Position numbers and translations under genes: made by a program
Assembly (NCBI GenBank): GCA_024516155.1
Contig: JAJJXM010000017.1
Span: 496,001-560,000 of the forward strand
DNA from: Pyronema omphalodes
Lineage: Eukaryota > Ascomycota > Pezizomycetes > Pezizales > Pyronemataceae
Length of the DNA: 64,000 nucleotides
Reading direction: 5' to 3'
Part shown: piece after piece, positions 52,227 to 62,900 of the stretch
Layout: every line of letters begins with the position of its first letter
How positions within the stretch are numbered: the stretch's first letter is position 1
The notes under the pieces: generated by a model
Databases searched by the model: none
What the model saw: only the letters and a program-made list of their open reading frames with translations
Told to the model about the DNA's origin: nothing

Positions 52227-52939
52227 ATGCTTCGCAACACCATCCGCTCTACTTCCGCTACCATCAAGAACTCCCGCTTCACTCCTATCACCATGGTTAG
52301 ATTCAACACCGAGGGTGCCACTGGTTCTGGATACTCCCGTCCTGGAGGCCAGGCTTCTGGGTAAGTTATCATCTCTATGCTCTTTACCTCAATCCTACGT
52401 CATGGGTCCCATTATCATCGTTCCCGAGCTCGGTTGCTTGACGGCAACGAGGACCAAAGGACAGAGGCTCCCTAGTGGCGACGAGCTTGACGAGCTTGAC
52501 GAGTTTAACGAGTTCACTGTCGAGTTCACTGTCGAGCTCAACAACAAGTTCACCGTCAAGCTCAGCGACAATGAACTCAATGATCCATGACATCTCCATG
52601 CGATATACCAAAAACCATCCGCTAACACCCCTTACAGCGACTCCTTCACCAAGCGCGAAAAGGCCGCCGAAGACATGTACATCAAGCAGCAGGAGGCTAT
52701 GAAGCTTGTATGTTCCCTCCATTCCCCAATCATTCCCTCCACCCCCAACCCCCCACCCACCCCCCTCCTACACATCCTCGCAAACATGCAAACACGCACA
52801 CAATCCGCATCACTCCCAGCACCACTAACACCATCCCTAGAAGCAGCTCCAGCAAAAAATCAAAGGAGCCCGCGAGCACCTCGGCGAACTCGAAAAGTCG
52901 GAGGAACAACTCAAGAACCAGGGATCTGAGAAGAAATAA
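52227..52939 (+). CDS. INH1: Mitochondrial F1F0-ATPase inhibitor (IF1/Inh1)
   Basis: Exons 52227-52360, 52638-52707 and 52841-52939 (134 + 70 + 99 nt) give 100 aa. Residues 1 to about 26 are a Ser/Thr/Arg-rich, acid-poor mitochondrial presequence. The Gly-rich start of the mature protein (EGATGSGYSRPGGQASG) leads into the inhibitory helix GDSFTKREKAAEDMYIKQQE, which matches the minimal inhibitory segment of yeast Inh1 (DSFVKRERATED). The C-terminal coiled coil is KQLQQKIKGAREHLGELEKS. IF1 binds F1 at a catalytic interface and blocks ATP hydrolysis when the proton gradient collapses. Both introns have regular GT..AG ends. Intron 1 (277 nt) holds a tandem repeat, and its second codon gives an immediate in-frame stop if it is retained (TCT GGG TAA). 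Confidence 0.95.
52478..52560. repeat. 9-bp tandem repeats inside IF1 intron 1
   Basis: Units GACGAGCTT/GACGAGTTT/AACGAGTTC and then ACTGTCGAGTTC/ACCGTCAAGCTC are repeated with small changes. The 3-nt-multiple period gives coding-like frames on both strands, but they lie inside a well-supported intron. Confidence 0.85.
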
Positions 52940-52969
52940 ATACGACTGTAAATCCGAAAGGCCGAAAGA

Positions 52970-53006
52970 GAGATAACGATAACGATAACGATAACGATAA
53001 CGATAG
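52970..53006. repeat. (GATAAC)n microsatellite
   Basis: About six perfect hexamer units, starting 30 bp after the IF1 stop codon and so probably within its 3' UTR. Confidence 0.9.
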
Positions 53007-53367
53007 ATAAGGGTTTCTGGGAAGGGAAACCTCAGTCTTGAGAAAACAACTACTATGCTATATTATATACCCATTGAGCTGAGAGGAGATGAGATGAGAT
53101 GAGATATGAACTGGTTGAACTGGTTGGGCTGGTTTTATAAGGAGGGGAAGGGGGGGTTAAAGCCGGTGAACAGATGAATGAAGGAATGAAGGAATGAAGG
53201 AAGGAGCGAGGTTATTGTTATTTTTTTTTTTTTTTTGACTTTTTTGTTTTCTGAATGTATATTTGTAGCCGTAGCATCATACCTGCATTTTTTTCTGTTT
53301 GTTATGCTTTCTTTTTTACGCATGAATCAACACAGTCTATCTCTCTATCTCTCCGTCTGCCTTTCTT

Positions 53368-53370
<3 letters not shown>

Positions 53371-53398
<28 letters not shown>

Positions 53399-53402
53399 CT
53401 AT
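53371..53402. repeat. (TATC)n tetranucleotide microsatellite
   Basis: About seven TATC/CTAT units in a C/T-rich context. Confidence 0.9.
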
Positions 53403-53502
53403 GTAGCTTACCGACAACACTCCTTCTTTCTATCAACCATATCCTTCCCCCTCTCCCCTTCCCTCATCATCAAAACACCCCGCCCCCCCTCCACCAAAAC
53501 CC

Positions 53503-53597
53503 AAAACCCAAAACCCAAAACCCAAACCCCCCAAAACCCAAAACCCAAAACCCAAAACCCAAAACCCAAACCCCAAACCCCAAACCCAAAACCCAAA
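53503..53597. repeat. (CCCAAAA)n heptamer array, G-rich on the minus strand
   Basis: About 13 units of CCCAAAA or CCCAAA with CCCC variants. The complementary strand is (TTTTGGG)n, a G-quadruplex-compatible pattern. It resembles ciliate-type telomere repeats, whereas fungal telomeres are usually TTAGGG. Confidence 0.9.
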
Positions 53598-53687
53598 GAT
53601 CTCCCGTCCCCATTTCCATCTAGTAACCATCTCATTTGTATACCCCACAACGGGGTGTGCGAGCCGTGCGAGGTGCGAGCTGATACG

Positions 53688-53857
53688 GGTGCGGGGTGCA
53701 GGGTGCGGGGTGCAGGGTGCGGGTGCGGGTGCGGGTGCGAGGTGCGGGTGTGCTGTGCTGTGCTGTGCGAGCCGTGCGAGCTGTGCTGTGCGGAATGTAG
53801 GCAGATACGGATGCGGGTGCGGGGTGCGGGGTGCGGGGTGCGGGGTGCGGAGGGGGC
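53688..53857. repeat. GGGTGC / GCGGGGT tandem repeats in two blocks
   Basis: Two G-rich blocks (about 53688-53745 and 53813-53857) are separated by TGCTGTGCGAGCCG repeats. The base composition (very G+C rich) contrasts sharply with the AT-rich flanks. Confidence 0.85.
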
Positions 53858-54047
53858 GGGACGATATTACACCGTCACCGTGCGGTTTAGTTACTGGTAC
53901 TATATTTTATTTATATTATTTATATTATTTATATATATTTCGTGATTATCGTGAGTATATATGGATTGTTTTATATCCAGGATTCAAGAGTTGAGATTCA
54001 AGTAATTGCTTTTTATGTTTTATATTCTGAGTTCTGGGTTCTGAGTT

Positions 54048-54068
54048 GGGGGGGGGGGGGGGGGGGGG
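54048..54068. repeat. Poly-G run (21 nt)
   Basis: The longest mononucleotide run in the window. Its exact length is likely uncertain in the assembly. Confidence 0.9.
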
Positions 54069-55670
54069 TTGGGGAGTTGGAGAGTTGAAAGTGTCGGAAC
54101 TTGAGATCTGTATACAGTATACATAGACCGGTTATGGAGTAAGTATTATTCTAGATTCTAAATTCTAAATTCTAAATTTTAAATTCTACAAAATATGCTT
54201 TTAGTTTTCTGTACTTTACTGCTACAATTTATTTTATTTTTTTTCGCTACCATCACGAGTTTAGTTGGTGAATATGACCTACATAATACAAGAACGACGG
54301 GAGGGTACGGCCGTATGTAGAAGTAAAAGTAGAAGTATAAGTAAAAGTAGAAGTATAAGTAAAAGTATAAGAGGATTCACGGTTTATATTGGACTTTTTG
54401 TTTTTTGTTTCAAAGGGATTTTTATTCTCTTTATTCAGGCTTAAACCGATTTCTTAGATTGGGTATCTGAATCATCAACTACCACACCAACCACCATACC
54501 AGCTACCAACTACCATACCAGCTACCATCCACCATGCACTATTCACTACCACCATCCAGCTTCCAACTTTTCAACCACACCTAAATCGACATCATACTAA
54601 TCACCCATCAGTAATTGCCATCCAAAAAAAACATGACATGATATTCAAATAGAACGGTCTTCAAATTCTTCTCAAAACGTTAAATAATCAAAGGACGCAC
54701 ACATAGCAATCAATCATCAAGGGAAAAAAAAACACAACATTCCAAAATGGCAATACAAGCGGCATAACATAACATAAAAAAAAAGCTAGCATGTTTCAAC
54801 ACAAAAAATAGTTTCCCCGCCGGTTTCCTTATCCATTCCCATAACCATCATATCCCTTTCCAATCAATCATCTCTTCCTCCTATCCTTTCCGTCCCCAAA
54901 ATCCTGAAAGAAAAAAAAAGAAAACAGAAAAAAGGGAAATAAGTGAAAAAAAAACCAAAAAAAAACGTCAGAAAAAAAGAAACTAAAAGAAACCCATAAC
55001 ACATCAGGGGTTTCGCAAATGCAGACACACAGCTTTACAAGTTCCGCACACTTGAAAAGCTCGCCAGGTTGATAGGTGCTGGGGTATAAAACTCTGCTTT
55101 GCCACCTTCGTTTTCCAAAAAAGCAGACTTGGGTACAACGCCGTAATCGTAAATAAACCAACAAAGTAAGAAGTGCTCGTTCAAAATCAAAAATCAATGC
55201 AAGGGGGGAGGGTAGGTTAGGATGTAGCGATAAGAAAGAAGGGTAAAAAAACAAAAAAAAAACAGATAAACAAACACACTTGATCTCAACCAAAAAAATT
55301 CTAATCGCTAACGACCGAAGGTGAAACGAGTTGATCGGTACAAAATAAACAAAAAGTAAACAAAAAAGAAAAAGCAGCCTTGATAGTCCCAAAAAAACAC
55401 CCTAAAGTTTGCACGCCCACAACTTTCCCCACAAAAATGAATGGAACAAAAACTAGCCTCCGATGATGTTGGTGTGATGATTGGGGTGATATGGCATTAT
55501 TCTGTGGATTTTTTTTGTCCATAAAGATTTTTTCGTCCAAAACCTTTTGTAAAGATGTTTTCTCATCAAAGAGTTAAACATCTTTAACGTCGTAGATTTC
55601 AGCTCGCCTTTTGTCGGGACAGTAGCTGATATAAAGTCAGAAAAAAACATAAAGCGATAGTGATTCAAGA

Positions 55671-58600
55671 CTATGAATCTTCATCGTCGCTCACCCGTGA
55701 ATCCGATCCAGTCTTTGGACTTGGAAGACTTGAAGCCCCTGACTCCGCACTGCTGGGGATAACGGTGCGGGTCTCCAAAATGGCTGGTCGTTGGGTAATG
55801 CTTGGTCCAAACATTCTGCTCTGCACCCGGTCGTTGTCATCCATCGCCGTCCCCAGGAGCCCTCCTCCCCGCTCCAACAACGGTCCTCCAAGCGTCGCAC
55901 ACTGCTAGGACAATGAGCTGGGAATGTTTGATACGGGATATAGGGTACAGACCTTCAAAATAACTTGAATCAAGCTGTTCTGTTTTAGAGGCTTGGACAA
56001 GTACTCATCCATCTGCGCCTGGATGCACTTTTCCCTGTCGCCCAACATGGCATGTGCCGTTAGTGCAACAATAGGAGTTCTCGAAAGCTTCTGGTCTTTC
56101 TCCCATTCACGGATCTTAGCTGTGGCTTCGAATCCTCCCTATTAATGTGTTAATATCGCACATGACCTTAGAATGATTGGAACCCTTACCATGACCGGCA
56201 TTTGCACATCCATGAGAATAACATCGTACCGCTTCTTCTTGACAGCGTTTAATGCCTGGAGACCGTTCTCTACCACGTCAACTGAGTGGTGGTACTTCTC
56301 CAAAATCTTGACCGCCAACTTCTGGTTAACAATGTTATCTTCTGCAAGAAGAAGGTTGAAAGATCTAGAGTTCTCTGACACGGACGGTGCGGCCCTTCCT
56401 TCAAGTGCTGGAATCATTCCGTTACCGAGGTCAATCGGTAGGCATGGAGTAGTCATGTAGCTACTGATACCAAGGTCCAAGGTTGACTTCAAAGATACCT
56501 GTATTATCGGGCATAATAACACCAATGGTATGTATTTAAAGTCGTCCAAGGTTCTCAGTTTCAATGCCGTGTCCATGGAGTCCACTAGTATGACATCAAA
56601 GGTCACACCACGACCGCTGGATCCAGGTGGGTAAGGTTTGGCCTCTTGGACTGAGCGTACGATGGTAGGCACCAAACCAAGAAGACGAAGCATCTCAGGA
56701 ATCTCCTCGTTCTCGCGCTTACGGTCGATGAAAAGGACGTGATGACCCTTGTAGGGCTTGAGTTGTGGCATAATCAAACTCAAGTCGGTTGTGGCAAGGC
56801 GCACGATACATGTGAAGTAGAAGGTACTTCCCTCATCCGGCATACTCTTGACCCATACATCTCCACCCATGAGGTTTACAAGCCTCCTTGAGATGGATAG
56901 TCCGAGTCCTGTACCACCAAACTTCCTGGTTGTGGAACCATCTGCCTGACAGAACGTGTCGAAGATCATGTCCAATTTGTCCGGATGAATACCAATACCC
57001 GTGTCGGAAACGGAAAACTCGAAGCAGTACTCGTTGTCGGCGCATCTTGATTGGTCCGTTTGTCGAATGGTTAACTTGACCTCACCATTCTCCGTGAATT
57101 TTATCGCGTTACCGACCAAGTTAAGGATGACCTGCCGAAGACGGAAGGAATCACCGACAACGTGATCAGGTACGACATTATCGACACAGTATACGAGGTC
57201 GAGGAATCGCTCGTTGGCCTTTACGGCTAGGGTCTTTAAGGCGTTGAATACAGTTCCGCGGAGGGAGAAGGGAATCTCCTCCATAACCATACGGTTTGCC
57301 TCAACTATTAAATTTTAGTACACCGAATATCCTAACGCACTGGGTAAAGCGTACTCTTGGAAATATCAAGAATGTCGTCGATAATAGTCAGCAGACTGTT
57401 TGCCAAGTTGTGAACAATGTTAAGCATTTCACGCTGGTACTGGGTAAGATCGGTATCTAAGGTCAATTGAGTCTGTAATATGTCAGCAGTCATGCCAGCA
57501 CTATATATCCCGCGCGTATTACCATTCCAATGATACCGTTCATCGGTGTTCTGATCTCGTGGGACATGTTTGCCAAGAACTCGGACTTGGTCCTGTTGGC
57601 CAATTCGGCAGTCTCACGAGCCGCGGTGTTCTTCTGAATAGAGTCGCGCAAGTTGAAAACCATCTGGTTAATCTTTGTCTTCAAGGCGTCCATTTCACCA
57701 GATGCCTCAACGGTAATAAATCTGTTGAAATCTCCGTCCGCAGCGGCAGCTGTAATCGATCCGAAGGCTCGCACCTGTGTTGTGAGGTTCTGTGCCATAG
57801 TGTTGACATTATTCGTAATCTCCTTCCAAGTACCGTCGACGTCGTTGACCTCAGCCTGAACTCCCAGTTTTCCATCGATACCGACATCCCTGGCGACACG
57901 CTTAACTTCCCGTGAGAAAACCTCCAAACGGTCCACCATCTTGTTGATAGTGTTCTTGAGCGCAAGAACTTCTCCTTGGGCGTGAACGTTGATTTTACGG
58001 CTCAAATCTCCCTGAGCTACTGCAGTGGTAACGTCCGCAATGCTTCGCACCTGAGTCGTAAGGTTGTTGGCCATGATATTGACATTGTCGGTGAGGTCTT
58101 TCCAGGTTCCCTCAACATCTTGAACCTATACCGCTAGTCAGCATCCCATCACATATTGCCATGCGACATCACATACCCTAGCCTGTCCTCCCAAGATACC
58201 ATCTGTACCGACTTCCTTAGCGACCTTTGTGACCTCAGTGGCGAAACTCTGAAGCCTTTCAACCATCTTGTTTATCGTGTCTTTCAACAGTAGTATCTCT
58301 CCCTGGGCATGAACATCGATAGTGCGGGACAAATCTCCCTCAGCGACTGCAGTGGTAACGGATGCAATACTACGCACTTGAGTGGTCAAATTGCGAGCCA
58401 TACCGTTGACGTTTTCTGTAAGCGACTTCCATGTTCCTTCAACATCTTCAACACGAGCCTGACCACCCAATTTTCCTTCGGTTCCGACCTCTCTGGCGAC
58501 CTTCGTGACCTCGCTTGCAAAGTTTTGCAAGCGGTCGACCATCTTGTTGATTGTTTCCTTGAGCTGCAAGATTTCACCCTTACAGTGTGCGCTGACTTTC

Positions 58601-59942
58601 TTTGTAAGATCTCCCTCGGCGACAGCGGTTGTGACGGCGGCGATATTTCGTACTTGCTCCGTAAGGTTGGCGGCCATGGCGTTGACATTGTCGGTAAGCT
58701 CCCGCCAGGTACCTTTTACCTGCGTCTCACCCGCTGAGTCAATACATGGAATGCACATATTCGAGCTTGATATGATGGTAATACCTCAGCAATTTCAGCC
58801 TGTCCACCCAAAATACCGTCGATTCCGACTTCTCTGGACACTCTTGTGACCTCGAATGCAAAAGTTCCAAGTTGGTCAACCATGGAGTTGATAGTCTGCT
58901 GCAACTCTAGAATTTCTCCTTGTGCGTGAACGTAAATCTTTCTTGAAAGATCACCGTTTGCAACAGCAGTGGTGACATCTGCAATTTCTCTGACCTGGTT
59001 GGTAAGGTTGGAGGCCATGACGTTGACTGCGCCAATTGTCAGCAGAAAAATCAATATCCCACCAAAAGTATTTACCGTTGTTTGTCAATTCTTGCCATGT
59101 TCCTTCGACACCCACAATCTTGGCCTGTCCTCCCAATCGTCCTTCGGTTCCTACCTCTCTTGCTACACGAGATACCTCGCTTGCGAAAGTCTGCAACTGA
59201 TCTGTCATCGTATTGATGGTATTCTTGAATGTTGTAATTTCGGGGTCCATCTCCACATCATGTACAGTCACCTTCTTGGTCAAGTCACCTCTTGCAACTG
59301 CGGCACATTAGCGAACACCCTCAATCCCATGCATTCCATCATGACTATACCAGCAGTAACAATTTCTCCGATTTCCCGCAGCGCTTTCGAGAAAGCTTCG
59401 TTCGCTTGCTGGGACTTTTTCAGTTCCCGCTGTAACCGTTCGATCTTCGACGCTTCGGAGAATTTCGCTTGCGGTACGGCTTTGACTCGCTCGGTCTCCT
59501 GGAGGAGATCTCGAAGTTTCTTTCGGTTCTCTTGGATCTCCTGCTCGTGGGATTTGCATTTCGCTTGCAGGTACTCGAGCTGCGACCGGTCCGACTGTTC
59601 ACTTGTGTCACTACCGGGGCTCCCTGTTCGATGCATCACATTTAGAGGTACCGGAGATGGATGCCGATTTGATCCAACGGATGCCATAGAGAATGGCGAC
59701 GCCGGCGGGGCAAATTCATTCGGCGTTTCGGGCAATATTTGGTGATTCATGCTGGCAGCTCGTGCCTCGAGTTGTCGTACCCGGCGAATCAGGGCTTTCA
59801 GTTCGGTCTCCAACTCTTTCTTCTCCGCCGTATCGTCTCCCGGTATACTAATTGCTGCATCGTCGGCTAATGTTTGCAAATCGCCTTTTGCAAGTGAGCG
59901 TAATATGGCTGTGGTGGCCTTGTAGGCCTCGTCGTTCATCAT
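55671..59942 (-). CDS. NIK1: Group III hybrid histidine kinase (Nik1/Os-1/Bos1 type, HAMP repeats)
   Basis: Nine exons on the minus strand: 59942-59351, 59297-59076, 59026-58785, 58719-58177, 58125-57523, 57472-57355, 57304-56190, 56138-55953 and 55904-55671. They sum to 3855 nt (1284 aa). After a coiled-coil-containing N-terminus come six HAMP-type units, seen as repeated VTTAVAx[14 protein letters not shown] and GTWKxLTxNVN blocks; the sixth is diverged ([11 protein letters not shown]). Next are the H-box [10 protein letters not shown] (His722), N/G boxes ([17 protein letters not shown]) and a receiver domain with AEDN and phospho-acceptor Asp1139 in LMDVQMPVM. The tail is Ser/Asp-rich. The protein is cytosolic and signals through a phosphorelay to the Hog1 pathway. 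In related fungi it governs osmotic stress response and sensitivity to phenylpyrrole and dicarboximide fungicides, with resistance changes in the HAMP units. All key catalytic motifs are present. An upstream in-frame ATG at 60017 would add 25 non-conserved residues. Confidence 0.96.
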
Positions 59943-62900
59943 GTCGACTTCCGATGGTTCACTTCCAGAACTTGCGGGGAGCCGAAAACAGAAAAGGTTT
60001 CGCAGAAGGCCACTCAAACCCGCTGTAATTTGTCCTGACCCTGTAGACGAAGAAGTCTATAGAGGTGTCAGGTTGAGCGGCGTATCGTCGAAGGCTGACG
60101 GAATATAGAGGGGATCGCGCCGTTCGTTGTTGCTTCTGCTGCCTGTCTACCGGGTGTTGGGGAAGAAGTACCAGGGGTGGGCGGGGATGGCAAAGAAGAC
60201 TTGGGAAGTCTAGACGGTAAAACTGATACCAAAAGAAACGGAGAGTGGTGGCGTCGGACGTGCAGATACGATGAGCATGTAAGTCCTCTAGTAGGCTGGA
60301 AAAGCGCAGCGGGGGAATAGATCGTAAACAGCGAGAGCAAGAGGAACGAGCGGCCTCAGCGTCAGGTACTAAGTGTGAATAGTAGTGTGTTTAGCAGCAA
60401 TAGTATACTTTTTCGGAAGTGCTGGGAGAAGATTATGGCGGCAACGGTGGCAGTTGATGGAGGGGGGTGATGGGAGGGGGTAGCGTGCTGGGGCGACTTG
60501 GGGCGACTTGGGGCAGGGTTGGATGGGTTGGGGCGTGGCAGTTGGCGAGAATGGGCCAGGATTAGGACGGACGGGTGGGCTCTGGAGGGTTTGGGGTGTA
60601 GTTTGATGGGCTTTGGTAGCCTTGGAACCAAAGACAGGAACAGCAAATACCCAAAGGCGGTAGCAAAGGGAGTAGATACTAGAGACGTAGTGAGATAGAT
60701 AGCGGAATGATGGTAGATTCGTTGGAGGTGGGTCGGATCGGTGAGCGCGAAGGAGCGAGGGGTGTTGGTGTGGTCGTTGTGGTAGTGGTGATGGTGGGAT
60801 GGGGTAGATGGCAGTTGATAATAGCCACTGGAGGAGGGTATATTAGTTGAGGGCAGGTATCGAAGGAGGAGGAAGAGAAAGAGGAGTTGAGGACGAACGA
60901 GAATCGAAGTGAATTTGGGCGATGTGGGCGTGGGTTGTTGTGTTGAAGGGGAGGGGAGAGGACGGGAGACTGGTACCTAGCGAGAGCTGGGGCAGCAGGT
61001 GGAGGTGGACGACAGGCAGTGGACAGGCATAAGCATAGCAGGAGCAGGCGAGCAGCAGGAGGGCAGTAGCACTTGAGCAGATTCACAGCTGCTTGCGAAA
61101 TGGAGGTACAGAATGGTTGACTATGTTCCATCCACGAATGATTCTCGCAATCGAGACTCGAGATACTCAGGATTTTCAGGGTGTTCAGGATATTCAGGTC
61201 CAGGGCACTTGAACATTCAGGACCCGCAAACATCCCCACCATCCCCATCATCCATGGCACCAGGTATCAATCAATCCCACAGATCACGATATTAGAGGTC
61301 TATTACGGATGGCAGCAAACTCGATGTGCAAGTAGTCTACATACTCTAGTCTATCGGTGACAACTTAACCTCCGATGGATTTGGTGATGGATTATGATGG
61401 ATTGTGTTGGTGGGGGGTGTTGGAGGGGTGGCTTCAGGTGGGTTAGATACCGCAGGTGGGGGGGCACAGATACGGTTGTGTGATGGCCATGTTTGGGATT
61501 AGAATCGACGAGACAGAGCAGAGCACGCGGCGGAAGAGATCAGCAAAAGAGGGCGAGCAAAGCAGAAATCAGAGATCAGAGATCAGAGATTAGAGGATCA
61601 GAGAGAATCCAGAGAACAACCAAGAGCACCAGAGCACCAGAGCACCAGAGCACAACCACAAAACCACAGCTTTAGAAACCGCCGGGCTCGACCAAGCAAC
61701 AGCAGCCGCAACACTCTGCCACTCGTCCCTCTTCCCCTCCTCTTCGTTCCATAATAACCCTACCCCCTCACCTCCCCACCACCAGCATAACGCGGCTGTG
61801 TGGAGGCAAGCGGAGAACTGCACTGAGGCGGCCTCTCCTCGCTTTCTTCTAGAGAAGCCCCCATCCAGTGAACAAATCAAACAACTCGAGTGTGTATGAA
61901 TTGGCTGGCCGGCTGGTTTGGTAACTTTTGTTGGTTCGTTGGCTGGCTCGTTGGTTGGTTGGATATTGTTGGCTGGCTTCGTCGGCTTGTAGTTTGCTGC
62001 CCGACTGATTGGACGTTGACAAACTACGGATGCGGGCGAGAGGCTCAAAAGTCTCTGGAGCCCTGGAATTGGGATACCCGGAGGTTCTTTAGAACGGACG
62101 GAGCGAGAGTGGACGGATTTCTACGGTAACTTACGCGGTAGACACTGCCGTTAAATCGACAACATCGAACCTCCGCCATAGCAAGAAAAAGTAAATTTCG
62201 ATGTATATCGTGGTTCAAGACAGAGCTAATGGCCTACTTTGGCTGGGGCAACTGATTGTGGCTCACCGTCGTGCGGTGAATTAATCCAAGTAGGTCTGTT
62301 TCGGGGGATTTTTTGGATTGGTTGTGTTCGAGGCGTTGCAAGCTGCCCCTCCTTCGCTGATCATCCATCACCACGAGCACGCACAATCTGATCGCTTTGC
62401 ATCTTGTCCGTCCTCCTTCGCGGGATGTACGCGGAGTAGACGCGGAGTGCCAACAGAGGAAGGGGGCTCTTAAAATTTTGTGATGACAAAAATGAAAAAG
62501 AGGTCTCGAAAATTTTATATTCTGCTCTACTTCATTTCGGAAAGGCAAACAAAGGAGCTGGCCGGTAGTGACTGCCACCGTCAGTCGAATCCCAGAGGAT
62601 GGCTTAGGCTTCCCTATCCGTCCCATATCCCGTGATCCCCAGACCATGGCCTGCTAAGTAAATCGGATCTTTATTAGAAAGGCCCGTTGAAAGCGTGACC
62701 CGCAGGCCCGAAACCTCTAATGTAAAGCTTGGAATTCCCACGTGCGCTGAAGGAATTTTACACCAAAAAAACAGGAGCTTGAAAAAGTCAGACAAGGTCC
62801 GACAAAGTCTGGCAAAGTCTGGCAAAAATTCAACGGAAGCAGAAAAACCGACCTCCCATGAGCAGCAAAGCAAAATACCTTCATACTACAAGCGGGATCT

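Larger units (their letters stand above)
52940..55670. other. Repeat-rich spacer between IF1 and the histidine kinase
   Basis: These are convergent genes, so this is a 3'-3' spacer. It is dense in simple repeats: (GATAAC)n at 52970-53006, (GAGAT)n near 53087-53105, (TATC)n at 53371-53402, (CCCAAAA)n at 53503-53597, GGGTGC repeats at 53688-53857, a G21 run at 54048-54068 and AGAAGTAAAAGT repeats at 54318-54370. Sequence from 54600 to 55660 is A-rich. No gene was recognised. Confidence 0.5.

Noticed and set aside
60679..61260. 193-codon minus-strand frame upstream of the histidine kinase
   Set aside because: Low-complexity Pro/Thr/Ser/Leu composition, no domain; probably leader or promoter sequence.
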